In this document: positions 9,441 through 18,736 of the stretch, piece after piece
How the letters are laid out: the number at the start of each line of letters is the position of its first letter
How positions within the stretch are numbered: the first letter of the stretch is position 1
Source of the DNA: Duganella radicis
GTDB taxonomy: Bacteria > Pseudomonadota > Gammaproteobacteria > Burkholderiales > Burkholderiaceae_D
Direction: 5' to 3'
DNA: 64,000 nucleotides
Assembly (NCBI RefSeq): GCF_009720825.1
Contig: NZ_WNKY01000029.1
Span: 1 to 64,000, forward strand
Program-made: the position numbers and the translations under genes
The notes under the pieces: model-generated
What the model was told of the DNA's origin: nothing
The model's input: only the letters and a program-made list of their open reading frames with translations
Databases searched by the model: none

Positions 9441-9549
9441 GGCTAGGCTCCTGATAGCTGCGGCTGGTCGCCCAGTATGCAACTATCAGGAACGCCGTGC
9501 CAGCGCCGCGCCGCGACTGTGTATTCCCAGCAACAGCGGGCCGGACAGC

Positions 9550-11796
9550 TTACAGCTTGCCGTTCAGGGTGATGAACAGCTGGCGCGGGGCACCGGTCAG
9601 CAGGGTTTGCGCGGTGCCGTTCGGATCGCTGGCCTGGAAGCCGTTGGTGCCGATCGAGCTGATGTACTGCTTGTCAAACAGATTGGTGACATTGACTTGC
9701 AGCGACAAATCCTTCACGAAGCCCAGGTTGTTCATCTTGTAGCCGGCCGACAGGTTGGCCAGCCAGAACGATGGCACGCCGCCGTCGTTCAGGTAGGTGT
9801 AGTAGCGCTTGCCGGTGTACTTGCCGCCGGCGCGCGCGAACCAGGTACCGCTTTCGTACGACACCTCGGTGTTGAACAGCTGGCGCGGCGCGTCGACCAC
9901 GGTCTTGCCGCTGACCGCCACCAGGGTGCTGCCGTCCATGTAGTTCGACTTGTACTTGGAGTCGTTGAAGGTGTAGGAGTTGAACCAGCTGATTTCGCGG
10001 TTGAACTTCCACACGGCGATGGCTTCCGCGCCCTTGGTGTCGACCTTGCCGACGTTGACGAAGGTCGACGGGCAGCCGACGATGCCGGCGCAGGTGGCCA
10101 CGCTCAGCTGGCGGTCGTCGAAGCGGGCGCTGTACACGGCCAGCGAGCCTTGCAGGCTGTCGCGCTTGAAGCGGTAGCCGAGGTCGACGTTGACCGAGGT
10201 CTCCGGCTTGAGGCTGGCGACGCCGGCGTTGAAGGCCGCCTGCGTCTGCGAGAACGGGCCGCTCACGCCCGGCTGGTGGGCGCGCATGTTTTTCGAGGCC
10301 GAACCGAACACTTCGTCGTCGCCGCTGACGGCGTAGTTGAAGCCGGCCTGCGGCAGGAATTTCTTGTCGGCGCTGATCTCGCCGGCGGCGCGGGTGCCGA
10401 CCAGGTTGATGGCCTTGATGTTGACGTCCAGCGCCTTGAAGCCGGCGTTCAGCTTCAGCTTGCCGTCCATCAGCGCCAGCGTGTCTTGCAGGTAGTACTG
10501 CGAGGTGGTGGTGATGAAGTTCTGGCGCCAGTCGGTGGCGAACGGGCGCGACAGGAAGTACATGGTGTCGGCCGGGCCGGTCACCGCGTAGTAGTTGCGG
10601 CTGGCGGTGTGGTTGTTGCGCTCGCCCCACAGGCCGGCGGCGATGGTGTGGTCGCCGATGTCCCAGGTGACGTCGCTGGTGACGCCGTCGCGGCCAATGC
10701 TGTACTCGGTGGTGCGCAGCGAGATCGGATTATTGGCGTCGGTCTTGACGTACGGGGTGTACCAGTGGCCCTGGCCCTTGTTGTCGTGGTGGTAGATGGT
10801 GGTCTTGAAGTCGACGTTCGGGGTCAGGCGCAGGTCCAGCGTCAGGCCGCCGATGGTGTCCTTGCGCAGGCCGCCGGCCGAGTAGTAAGCGTCGTCCAGG
10901 CTGTTGACGCCGCCGGTGAAGATGCCCTTGGCGGCGTTGACCGCGCGGTTCCAGTCCGGCTGGTAGTTGTCCCAGTCATAGCCGAGGCGCCTGACCATTT
11001 CCAGCGACACGTCCTGGTAGTCCACCTCGCGGCGGTCGGAGTAGTTGACGAAGCCGGTCAGGCTGTTGTCGCCGAAGTTGAACACGAAGCGCGAGTTCAG
11101 TTGATCCTGGTTCTGGTCGCCCTCGCCCTTGGTTTTCTCGGTGCGCTGGCGGGTGCCGCTGAGGTAGGCCTTGAACACGCCATTGATCAGGCCGGTGTCG
11201 ACGCGGGCAAAGGTGCGCGAGGTCGAATCGCTGCCGAAGGTTTGCGCGAAGGTCAGGCCGCGCTCGTTGGCCGGGGCCAGGGTGAAGAATTGCACCGTGC
11301 CGCCCAGGTTGCTCGACGAAGCCGTGCCCAGCGCGCCCGCGCCCTGCGACACCGACACGCTGCCGATGTTTTCCGACGAGATGGCGCGGCTGATGTGCAG
11401 GCCGTTGTTGTTACCGTAGGTCATGTCGCCGAGCGGGATGCCGTCCAGCGTGAAGCCGAGCTGGTTCTGGTTGAAGCCACGGATGCTGAAGCGGGTCGAC
11501 CACTCGTAGGCGCCGAACGGGTCGGCCGACTGGAAGTTCACGCCCGGCAGTTTTTCCAGCACCTTCAGCGGGCTGGTGCCCGGCAGCGCCTCGGCCAGGT
11601 CGGCCTTGTTGATATTTTGCACCTGGCGCGACTGGCCACGGCCGGTGATCTCGATCGATTGCACCGGACCGGCCATGGCGCCGACGGCGGCGCTGTCGTC
11701 CGCGGCGGCGTCGGCCGGATCGGCGGCGTAAGCGTGGCAGGCCAGTGCTTGCAGGATCAGCAGGCACAAAGGTTTGAGGAGTGGACGCTGTGGCAT
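9550..11796 (-). CDS. TonB-dependent outer-membrane receptor
   Basis: 748 residues. A signal peptide ending in HAYA is followed by a TonB-box-like stretch (SIEITGRG) and a plug domain (about 50-170) with LEKLPGVNF and FSIRGFNQNQ. The remainder is a 22-strand barrel with alternating aromatic strands and ends VTNLFDKQY ... FITLNGKL. The family imports siderophores, vitamin B12, metals or carbohydrates. No FecR/sigma or periplasmic partner sits beside it, so the substrate is not evident. Its divergent neighbour is an Nramp-type metal transporter, which may hint at metal uptake. The C-terminal residue is Leu rather than the usual Phe. Confidence 0.92.
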   Translation of the reverse strand: MPQRPLLKPLCLLILQALACHAYAADPADAAADDSAAVGAMAGPVQSIEITGRGQSRQVQNINKADLAEALPGTSPLKVLEKLPGVNFQSADPFGAYEWSTRFSIRGFNQNQLGFTLDGIPLGDMTYGNNNGLHISRAISSENIGSVSVSQGAGALGTASSSNLGGTVQFFTLAPANERGLTFAQTFGSDSTSRTFARVDTGLINGVFKAYLSGTRQRTEKTKGEGDQNQDQLNSRFVFNFGDNSLTGFVNYSDRREVDYQDVSLEMVRRLGYDWDNYQPDWNRAVNAAKGIFTGGVNSLDDAYYSAGGLRKDTIGGLTLDLRLTPNVDFKTTIYHHDNKGQGHWYTPYVKTDANNPISLRTTEYSIGRDGVTSDVTWDIGDHTIAAGLWGERNNHTASRNYYAVTGPADTMYFLSRPFATDWRQNFITTTSQYYLQDTLALMDGKLKLNAGFKALDVNIKAINLVGTRAAGEISADKKFLPQAGFNYAVSGDDEVFGSASKNMRAHQPGVSGPFSQTQAAFNAGVASLKPETSVNVDLGYRFKRDSLQGSLAVYSARFDDRQLSVATCAGIVGCPSTFVNVGKVDTKGAEAIAVWKFNREISWFNSYTFNDSKYKSNYMDGSTLVAVSGKTVVDAPRQLFNTEVSYESGTWFARAGGKYTGKRYYTYLNDGGVPSFWLANLSAGYKMNNLGFVKDLSLQVNVTNLFDKQYISSIGTNGFQASDPNGTAQTLLTGAPRQLFITLNGKL

Positions 11797-11984
11797 GGCT
11801 GTTGTTCTTTCTTGCTAGGTTAGTGGAAAATCAACTGGCAAGATTGTAGGAAGGCGATATGACGAAGCGATGACGCCGCCGTGACATCTTAATGACACAG
11901 CAACAGATATTCATGCAGTCTCAGTACGCGCACGCACGGAAGCCGGCCGTGTCCGGCTCTAGCATGGCGTCAGGAGGAGGCATC

Positions 11985-13289
11985 ATGGATACCGACATGC
12001 GTACCCGCGCCGCGCCCGCGCGGCCGGCCGGACTGGCCAGAAGCCAGGGCTGGCTCAGCAAGCTGGGACCGGGCCTGATCACCGGCGCGGCCGACGACGA
12101 CCCGAGCGGCATCGCCACTTATTCGCAGGCCGGCGCGCAGTTCGGCTACGGCATGCTGTGGACGCTGCTGCTGACGTATCCGCTGATGGTGGGGATACAG
12201 GCCATCAGCGCCCACATCGGCCGCGTCAGCGGCCACGGGCTGGCGACCAATATCCGCCGCCACTTTCCGCGCTGGCTGCTGATCGCCATCGTCGCGCTGC
12301 TGCTGGTGGCCAACACCATCAACATCGCGGCCGACATCGCCGCCATGGGCCAGGCCGCCAGTCTGGTGGCCGGCGGCGGCGCCCACTGGTATGCGGCGGC
12401 GGCCGGCGTGCTGTCGGTGCTGCTGCAAGTGGCCCTGCCCTACCGCAGCTACGTGCGCGTGCTGAAATGGCTGACGCTGGCCCTGCTGGCCTACGCCGCC
12501 ACCGCGCTCACGCTCAAGCTGCCGTGGCTGGAGATCGTGCATGCGGCGCTGCTGCCCTCGCTGTCATGGGAGCCGGACTACATCACCACCGTGGTGGCCA
12601 TCTTCGGCACCACCATCAGCCCCTATCTGTTTTTCTGGCAGGCCTCGCAGGAAGTGGAAGAACTGCACGCCGATCCGGCCGCGCAGCCGCTCAAGCACGC
12701 CAGCCGGCAGGCGCACGAGCAGCTGCGCCGCATCAAGATCGACACCGTGACCGGCATGGGCTTTTCCAATCTGGTGGCGATGTTCATCATGCTGACCACG
12801 GCCGCCACGCTGGGCGCGCACGGCGTCACGCACATCGGCTCGTCGGCGCAGGCGGCCGAGGCGCTGCGGCCGATCGCCGGCGATCTGGCGTTTGCCCTGT
12901 TCAGCGTGGGCATCATCGGCACCGGCCTGCTGGCGGTGCCGGTGCTGGCCGGCTCGGCCGCCTACGCGATGGCCGGCGCCATGCACTGGCGCAGCAGCCT
13001 GGAGTCGCGCTTTTCCAGCGCCACCAAGTTCTACGCCATCATCATTGGCGCCACCCTGGCGGGCACGGCGTTGTGCTTCACCGCCATCGACCCGATGCGG
13101 GCGCTGTACTGGAGCGCCGTGCTGAACGGCGTGATCGCGGTGCCGGTGATGGTGGTGGTGATGCTGCTGGCGGTGCGCAAGTCGGTGATGGGCGAGCTGG
13201 TGATCTCGCGCCGCCTGCGCGTGCTGGGCTGGCTGTGCACCTGCGTGATGACGCTGGCGGTAGTGGCGATGTTTGCCACGCTGGGGTAA
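11985..13289 (+). CDS. Nramp-related divalent-metal transporter with altered metal-site motifs
   Basis: 434 residues, eleven predicted membrane helices. ATG at 11985 is chosen because GGAGGAGG lies just upstream; an earlier in-frame ATG at 11892 has no ribosome site. Helix 1 carries DDDPSGIATYSQ where classical MntH/Nramp has DPGN. Helix 6 carries GTTISPYLFFWQ where classical members have the A-x-M-P-H motif, so the metal-coordinating Met is Ser. Loss of that Met is known to relax selectivity towards Mg2+ and Ca2+, as in Nramp-related magnesium transporters. Mn2+/Fe2+ transport should not be assumed. It is divergent from the TonB receptor. Confidence 0.88.
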   Translation: MDTDMRTRAAPARPAGLARSQGWLSKLGPGLITGAADDDPSGIATYSQAGAQFGYGMLWTLLLTYPLMVGIQAISAHIGRVSGHGLATNIRRHFPRWLLIAIVALLLVANTINIAADIAAMGQAASLVAGGGAHWYAAAAGVLSVLLQVALPYRSYVRVLKWLTLALLAYAATALTLKLPWLEIVHAALLPSLSWEPDYITTVVAIFGTTISPYLFFWQASQEVEELHADPAAQPLKHASRQAHEQLRRIKIDTVTGMGFSNLVAMFIMLTTAATLGAHGVTHIGSSAQAAEALRPIAGDLAFALFSVGIIGTGLLAVPVLAGSAAYAMAGAMHWRSSLESRFSSATKFYAIIIGATLAGTALCFTAIDPMRALYWSAVLNGVIAVPVMVVVMLLAVRKSVMGELVISRRLRVLGWLCTCVMTLAVVAMFATLG

Positions 13290-13314
13290 GCTGGGGCTTT
13301 CCACAGGAGGTGCG

Positions 13315-13644
13315 ATGCGGCGATTCCTTGCGTTTTGGTTGCTGGCCCTGGCCGCCCTGCCGGCGCTGGCCATCGACCGTCCCTTCCCGGCCCATATCCT
13401 GCGCGGCAAGTTCACGCCCGGCTATTTCCCCGACATCACGCTGGACGGCAAGGCGCGCCAGCTGTCGCCATCGGCGCGCATTTTCAACCAAGACAACCGC
13501 ATCGAAATGCCGGCCGCCGTGCGCGGCAAGGATCTGGTGGTGAATTACACGATCGACAGCATGGGCTATATCGACCGCATCTGGATACTGACGGCGGACG
13601 AGGCGGCACAGAAAGTGCCGACCGCCGCCGAGGCGGCTAAATAG
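13315..13644 (+). CDS. Small secreted protein of unknown function
   Basis: 109 residues, ATG at 13315 behind a strong GGAGG. Residues 1-19 form a signal peptide (RRFLAFWLLALAALPALA), and the mature part has no cysteines or membrane helix. It contains a conserved-looking block (FTPGYFPDITLDGKARQLSP and DSMGYIDRIWILT) that suggests a small beta-rich periplasmic domain. It lies 25 bases after the Nramp-type gene and may be co-transcribed. Its end overlaps the convergent GGDEF-EAL gene by 8 bases. I do not recognise a named family. Confidence 0.8.
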   Translation: MRRFLAFWLLALAALPALAIDRPFPAHILRGKFTPGYFPDITLDGKARQLSPSARIFNQDNRIEMPAAVRGKDLVVNYTIDSMGYIDRIWILTADEAAQKVPTAAEAAK

Positions 13645-15955
13645 CGTAGTCGCTGTACGGCGCCGGCGCCCTGCCGGCGCGGTCGTCGGCAAAACGCAGC
13701 AGCTCGTCCGGCGAAATCGGCCGCGAGATGTGATAGCCCTGCAAATAGTGGCACCCCATCTTTTCCAGGATGGCGGCTTGGCCCGCCGTCTCCACGCCCT
13801 CCGCCACCAGTTGCAGCCCGAGGCTGTGGCCCATGGCGATGATGGCATGCACCAGGTTGTTGCTGCGCTCGCTGTGCTCGATGTCCATCACGAAGGCGCG
13901 GTCGATCTTGAGCGTGTTGAGGTGGAACTGGGTCAGGTAGCTGAGCGAGGAGTAGCCGGTGCCGAAATCATCCAGCGAAATGCCCACGCCCAGCGCGCGC
14001 AGCTGGGCCAGCACGGCCTGCACATTGGCGGCATCCTCGATCAGCACGCGCTCGGTCAATTCCAGTTCCAGCTGGTGCGGCGACAGGCCGTTGCGGATCA
14101 GCGCCTGCGACACCAGCGCCACGAAGTCCGGCGCCGCCAGCTGCCAGGCCGAGACGTTGATGCTGATGGTGACATCGTCCAGCACGCTCTGCTTCCAATG
14201 CGCCATCTGGCGGCAAGCCTGGTCCAGCACCCAGGTGCCAAGCGGAATGATCATGCCGCTGTCCTCCGCCACCGGGATAAAACGATCCGGCGACACCGGC
14301 CCCAGCAACGAGCTGTTCCAGCGCAGCAGCGCCTCCACCTTGGTCAGCTTGCCGGTGTGGGAATTGGTGATGGCCTGGTACACCAGATAAAACTCGTTGG
14401 CCTCGATGGCGCCGCGCAGGGCGCCGTCGATCACCAGGCCATCCTTGGTGGCGGCGTTCATGGCGTCGTTGAAGATCAATTGCTCGCCACGGCCGGCTTT
14501 CTTGGCCTCGTACATGGCGATGTCGGCGCAGCGGATCAGGGTATCGCTATCGCCACCATGGTTGGGATAGCAGGCGATGCCGATGCTGGCCGTAACGCTG
14601 ATGGCGTGATACGACAGCTCGAAGCCCCGGCCCATGGCCTTGATGATCTCGGCAGCGCAGTCGGTTGCCATCTGTTCGGCGCTGTTGGGCGCCAGATCGG
14701 GGATGATGACGATGAATTCATCGCCGCCGAAGCGGGACAGCACGTCGCACGGGCGCAGCAGGCCATGCAGGCGGTTGGCGGCGGTGCGCAGCAACTCGTC
14801 GCCGGCGGCGTGGCCAAAGGAATCATTGACGCGTTTGAACTTGTCCAGGTCAATGAACAACACCGCGCATTCACGCCCGGCGGCGGCCGCATGGGCCAGC
14901 TCCTGCGCCAGCTGGGTCGACAGGGCGTGACGGTTGAAGAAGCCGGTGACCGGATCGATCCGGGCGGCCTGATACAGCAAATCGTCCTTCTTTTTGCGCT
15001 CGCTGATGTCCAGCAGCTGGACCAGACAGAATAATTGGCCGCGCTCGATGTAGGGTGAGCCGAGCAGCTCGACCGGCAAACTGTTGCCATTTCGCAAACG
15101 CATGATGGCGGTGTCGGAGATGGGATACTGCACGCCTTCCGCTTCAAAACGGCGGAAATATTGATCGGCCATGTCGCGCGTGAGGTTGGGCAAGAGGTCG
15201 CAAACATGCAATCCGATCAACTCTTGGGCGTTGTTAAACCCCAGCAATCTTGCACAGCGTTCATTAGCAACCTGAACATAACCGCGCCGGTCGCGGATCA
15301 GGAATCCATGGCTGAGGCTGTCGATGGTGCGTGCATAACGTTGCTGGATTTCATCTTGCACCGCGTACACCAGTCCCAGCATGGACAGCACTTTGAGAAT
15401 GCTGCTGCCGATAAACCACATCACCAGCACATCCGGATTCAGGGCGGCGGCGACCAGCAAATTAAACCCGCCGCGCGCCATCAAGGTCAGGCCCAATAAT
15501 CGATAGCGGTTTTCCGCGCCGATTAACCGCGAGCCCGACCACAACAACATCAAACCCAGCGCCGCACCGCTGCCGGGCGCGACCCAATTATTATCCGAGG
15601 TCCAGAGAGAACTGAATATCGCACCGGCGATTAAAATACCTGGCACCATCCAGCGTATTTGTATCTCGCGTAAGCGGCCGATAAAGAATTGGGTGCCGGC
15701 CCAGTAACCCGCCATGCCGATGGTTAAACAAAAAGCGCAAAAATATAAACGCCATTGCAGCGGCAACAGATAATCGCCAGCCAGCCATACCACACTGCCC
15801 GACATTACCGTCAACTGGCCCACGCCCCAGAATAAGGCATGTTTCTCCTTACGCTGCATCAGCCAAAGGAAAATCAGTATTGCACTCAATATGGCATCGG
15901 CGGAAAACTCCACCACCATCGCTGTGAGATAGCTTGGATCTGCGCTCATTGACAT
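13637..15955 (-). CDS. Membrane-anchored PAS-GGDEF-EAL c-di-GMP enzyme
   Basis: 772 residues. The N-terminal 210 residues hold about seven hydrophobic segments of a MASE-like sensor. A PAS domain follows (about 215-330), then GGDEF with the motif SRFGGDEF (near 411) and an RPCD inhibitory site five residues before it. The C-terminal EAL domain has VEALLRW, DDFGTGYSSLSYL and VAEGVET. Both catalytic signatures are intact, so the protein could make or degrade c-di-GMP; which dominates cannot be told. The N-terminal third is visibly less GC-rich than the rest. ATG at 15955 or 15949 may be the start. Confidence 0.92.
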   Translation of the reverse strand: MSMSADPSYLTAMVVEFSADAILSAILIFLWLMQRKEKHALFWGVGQLTVMSGSVVWLAGDYLLPLQWRLYFCAFCLTIGMAGYWAGTQFFIGRLREIQIRWMVPGILIAGAIFSSLWTSDNNWVAPGSGAALGLMLLWSGSRLIGAENRYRLLGLTLMARGGFNLLVAAALNPDVLVMWFIGSSILKVLSMLGLVYAVQDEIQQRYARTIDSLSHGFLIRDRRGYVQVANERCARLLGFNNAQELIGLHVCDLLPNLTRDMADQYFRRFEAEGVQYPISDTAIMRLRNGNSLPVELLGSPYIERGQLFCLVQLLDISERKKKDDLLYQAARIDPVTGFFNRHALSTQLAQELAHAAAAGRECAVLFIDLDKFKRVNDSFGHAAGDELLRTAANRLHGLLRPCDVLSRFGGDEFIVIIPDLAPNSAEQMATDCAAEIIKAMGRGFELSYHAISVTASIGIACYPNHGGDSDTLIRCADIAMYEAKKAGRGEQLIFNDAMNAATKDGLVIDGALRGAIEANEFYLVYQAITNSHTGKLTKVEALLRWNSSLLGPVSPDRFIPVAEDSGMIIPLGTWVLDQACRQMAHWKQSVLDDVTISINVSAWQLAAPDFVALVSQALIRNGLSPHQLELELTERVLIEDAANVQAVLAQLRALGVGISLDDFGTGYSSLSYLTQFHLNTLKIDRAFVMDIEHSERSNNLVHAIIAMGHSLGLQLVAEGVETAGQAAILEKMGCHYLQGYHISRPISPDELLRFADDRAGRAPAPYSDYAI

Positions 15956-16048
15956 CCGGCGCCGGGGCGCTGTTTCATGGTTACGGCCCCATTGTATGCG
16001 ATTTCATGCTAAAAATTGGCACGCACGAGCCAGTTTTCAGCATGTGCG

Positions 16049-16654
16049 CTACAGAAACAGCGAGATTGCCAGCGTCCACATGATCACAGCGATAATCGCA
16101 TCCAGAATTTGCCAAGCACGCGGGCGGGAAAACACCGGCGTCAAATAGCGTGCTCCCAGGCCCAGACTACTAAACCAAATCACCGATGCCGCCATCGCAC
16201 CGAGAGCAAAATATAAACGCCCGTTGCCTGCCTGCTGACCGCCTATCGAGCCTAATAACACCACGGTGTCCAGATAAACATGGGGATTTAAAAGACTAAA
16301 TGCCAGCATGGCGGCAATTACCGCTCTCCGGTCAGGCGCGGTGTGATTGTGATCCGCAGCCATGGCGCCCGGATTCAAAGCCGAGCGTGCGGCGCGCAAG
16401 CCGTACCAGAATAAAAATCCGGCGCCGGCGATTTTTATCCAGAATAACAGCGAAGGCGCTTCGATAATCAATTGCCCCATGCCAGCCACGCCGGCGCCGA
16501 TCAACACCACATCACAAACAATACAAATCGCAATGCAGGTTAAAACAAATTCGCGTTTTAAAGCCTGCCGCAATAAATATGCATTCTGTGAACCGATGGC
16601 GACGATCAAACTACCGCCGAGGCCGATTCCTTTCAAAAAAGCTGTGACTTCCAT
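16049..16654 (-). CDS. argO: LysE/ArgO-type basic amino-acid exporter
   Basis: 201 residues, six predicted membrane helices, beginning MEVTAFLKGIGLGGSLIVAI with the family signature AIGSQNAYLLRQAL and the helix-4 LLNPHVYLDTVVLLGSIGG block. This family exports L-arginine or L-lysine. The start is ATG at 16654, with a GGAGAGGG region upstream and the usual family N-terminus; the frame is open to 16726 but that would cross the promoter. It is divergent from an ArgP-like LysR regulator, the classical arrangement. The gene is AT-richer than its neighbours. Confidence 0.9.
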   Translation of the reverse strand: MEVTAFLKGIGLGGSLIVAIGSQNAYLLRQALKREFVLTCIAICIVCDVVLIGAGVAGMGQLIIEAPSLLFWIKIAGAGFLFWYGLRAARSALNPGAMAADHNHTAPDRRAVIAAMLAFSLLNPHVYLDTVVLLGSIGGQQAGNGRLYFALGAMAASVIWFSSLGLGARYLTPVFSRPRAWQILDAIIAVIMWTLAISLFL

Positions 16655-16741
16655 GGCCCTCTCCGTGCTGAAAAACGCCAGATTACGGCCTATGCAAAGA
16701 TAAGTATAATTAATATTATTTGCCAAATATTAGGTAAGCTA
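16655..16741. promoter_or_regulatory. Divergent argO/argP control region
   Basis: This 87-bp intergenic stretch is strikingly AT-rich (around 16700-16730) compared with the flanks and must hold both promoters. An ArgP/LysG-type operator is expected here, but I cannot point to its exact half-sites. Confidence 0.5.
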
Positions 16742-17635
16742 ATGAGCCGCGTAGACTACCGGGGACTGGCCGCGCTGGACGCGGTGATCGACTATGGCAG
16801 TTTTGACAAGGCCGCCGCAGCGCTTTCAATCACCCAATCGGCGGTGTCGCAGCGCATCCGCATGTTGGAAAACAGCGCCGGCGAACTGCTCATCGTGCGC
16901 AGCCAGCCACCCGCGCCGACCGAGGCCGGCCAGCGCTTGATCGCTCATTACCGCCAGGTCCGGCTGCTGGAAGCGGCGCTGGACAAGCGCCCCGGCGAGT
17001 CCGGCGAGCGGCCGGAAATCGCCATCGCCGTCAACGCCGACAGCGCCGCCACCTGGCTACAGGAAGCCGTCACGCCGCTGATGGCCAGCGGCGACTGCCT
17101 GCTGCAAATCCGCCTGGACGATCAGGAGCACACCCTGACCATGCTGCGCGAAGGCCGGGTGGTCGGCTGTGTGACCAGTGAAACCGCCCAGGTGCCCGGC
17201 ACCACGGTGACACCGCTGGGTGCCATGCGCTATTTCTGCGTGGCGGCGCCGGACTTTGCCGCCCGCTGGTTCCCGGACGGTATGACGGCGCAGGCTGTCC
17301 AGCATGCACCGGTGATGAATTTCGACCGCAAGGACACGCTGCAAACCCGGTTCATCGCCCAGCGCACCGGCTTTACCGGACGCTATCCGCACCACGCCTT
17401 GTCCAGTTCGGACGGCTATGTGCGCTTTATCGAGGCGGGACTGGGTTACGGCATGTTGCCGATCCAGCAATGCGAACGGCAGCTGCGCGACGGCACGCTG
17501 GTCGATCTGGCGCCCGGCGACTGGCTGGACGTGCCGCTGGTGTGGCATATGTGGGATATCCAGACCCCGTTCACGCGCGCTTTGTCCGATAACCTGATCG
17601 CTACTGCACGCAAATGGCTGATTTCTACGCCGTAG
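16742..17635 (+). CDS. argP: LysR-type regulator of the ArgP/LysG group
   Basis: 297 residues. The N-terminal winged helix begins SRVDYRGLAALDAVIDYGSF and includes SITQSAVSQRIRMLE, with the LysR effector domain behind it. The short N-terminus and the AALDAV-type opening are characteristic of ArgP/IciA proteins, which sense lysine or arginine and activate argO. Its position divergent from an ArgO-type exporter supports the assignment. The stop overlaps the convergent Dot1-like gene by 11 bases. Confidence 0.88.
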   Translation: MSRVDYRGLAALDAVIDYGSFDKAAAALSITQSAVSQRIRMLENSAGELLIVRSQPPAPTEAGQRLIAHYRQVRLLEAALDKRPGESGERPEIAIAVNADSAATWLQEAVTPLMASGDCLLQIRLDDQEHTLTMLREGRVVGCVTSETAQVPGTTVTPLGAMRYFCVAAPDFAARWFPDGMTAQAVQHAPVMNFDRKDTLQTRFIAQRTGFTGRYPHHALSSSDGYVRFIEAGLGYGMLPIQQCERQLRDGTLVDLAPGDWLDVPLVWHMWDIQTPFTRALSDNLIATARKWLISTP

Positions 17636-18716
17636 CAGGAAACATCGCCGCCAGGTCCACGCGCACGCGTTCCTCCCAGGCATCGGCATCGGGCTGGTGC
17701 AGGTAGCGCGTTTCCGCCGCCGGTTCCGCCATCTGCGGGCCGATGCGTTGATAGATCATCACGCTGGTCCACGACAACGTGCCCGGCGCATGCGATTGCA
17801 GCAGGCGGAAGGCCGGGTGCTTGATCGGATAAGTGGTGGTCGACACCAGCGCGCCTTCGGACAACTCGCGCGCCAGCTTCTCGCTGATGGCGTCCATCAA
17901 AGGACCGAAGCAGGTGCTGTACAAGAACACCAGGCTGGCGCCGCGCACATCGACCTTGAACATGTCATTTTCCAGGAACAGGATGCGCGAGCCCAGATCC
18001 AGCAAATGGCGGCCGCTGGCGATGACGCCGGATGGCAGCGGCAGCGGGGTTTCCAGGGTCAGCGGTTCGGGCAAGGCTTCCAGTCCCTGTCGCGCCAAAG
18101 TCAGCAGACGTACCAGACGTTCCTGCGCCAGGCGGTGGCGGTAGTTCAGCAATTCCACGCCGATGCAACGGACGAAGGGCAAGGTCAGCGCGGCGGTCAT
18201 CACCACCTTGCCGAGGCCGCTGCCGAGGTCGACCATCACGCCGCCTGGCGGCAGCAAGGGTTTAACCGCGTCGAAGTAGTTTTCCAGCTCGAAGCGCTGC
18301 ATTTCGCCGTAGATAAGCCCACCTTCCTGGATCAGCCAGTCGCGCAGCTCGGCCTCGCCGATGTCTTCCAGCCTGCGGAAACCGGCAGGCGGCGCCAGCT
18401 TGGGCAGCATGCCCATCGGCAGGATGCTGGCCGGCAGCGTGCCGATCATCACGCTCAGGTGCGGACGCAGCCGCGCCAGCAAATAATCATGCCGCGCCGG
18501 CTTTTCCACGCAGGAACGCAGGGCGTAGCCGATTTCGAGGAAAGGCAGGAAGGGCGAGTCCGGCGTCAGGTCGAGCGTCGGGCGGGCGTGCGATTCGCCA
18601 CCCTGCACGCTCTGGAACAGCGCCTCGAAAATATCGTCGGGATGCCGAAAGCGCTGCACCGGGGCGGTGGCGCGGTTCTCGGTGCGGAAGGTGGCTTGCA
18701 GGGTCGTGCTATCCAT
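17625..18716 (-). CDS. Dot1-like SAM-dependent methyltransferase
   Basis: 363 residues. A helical N-terminal part (1-150) is followed by a Rossmann methyltransferase core with motif I MVDLGSGLGKVVMTAAL and motif II GVELLNYRHRLA. Motif IV-like FLENDMFK and YSTCFGP complete the core. The DLGSGxGxxVxxAA plus GVE pattern and the loop order resemble the DOT1 fold known from histone H3K79 methyltransferases and its bacterial relatives. The substrate is unknown; bacteria lack nucleosomes, so a protein or small-molecule substrate must be considered. It is convergent with argP and followed upstream by a DUF5710 gene on the same strand. Confidence 0.75.
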   Translation of the reverse strand: MDSTTLQATFRTENRATAPVQRFRHPDDIFEALFQSVQGGESHARPTLDLTPDSPFLPFLEIGYALRSCVEKPARHDYLLARLRPHLSVMIGTLPASILPMGMLPKLAPPAGFRRLEDIGEAELRDWLIQEGGLIYGEMQRFELENYFDAVKPLLPPGGVMVDLGSGLGKVVMTAALTLPFVRCIGVELLNYRHRLAQERLVRLLTLARQGLEALPEPLTLETPLPLPSGVIASGRHLLDLGSRILFLENDMFKVDVRGASLVFLYSTCFGPLMDAISEKLARELSEGALVSTTTYPIKHPAFRLLQSHAPGTLSWTSVMIYQRIGPQMAEPAAETRYLHQPDADAWEERVRVDLAAMFPATA

Positions 18717-18736
18717 TGCACGAGAATAATTGAACC

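Noticed and set aside
9439..11823. 794-codon open frame antisense to the TonB receptor
   Set aside because: Shadow frame with valine, glutamine and histidine bias and no signal peptide or domain; the minus-strand receptor has clear plug and barrel motifs.
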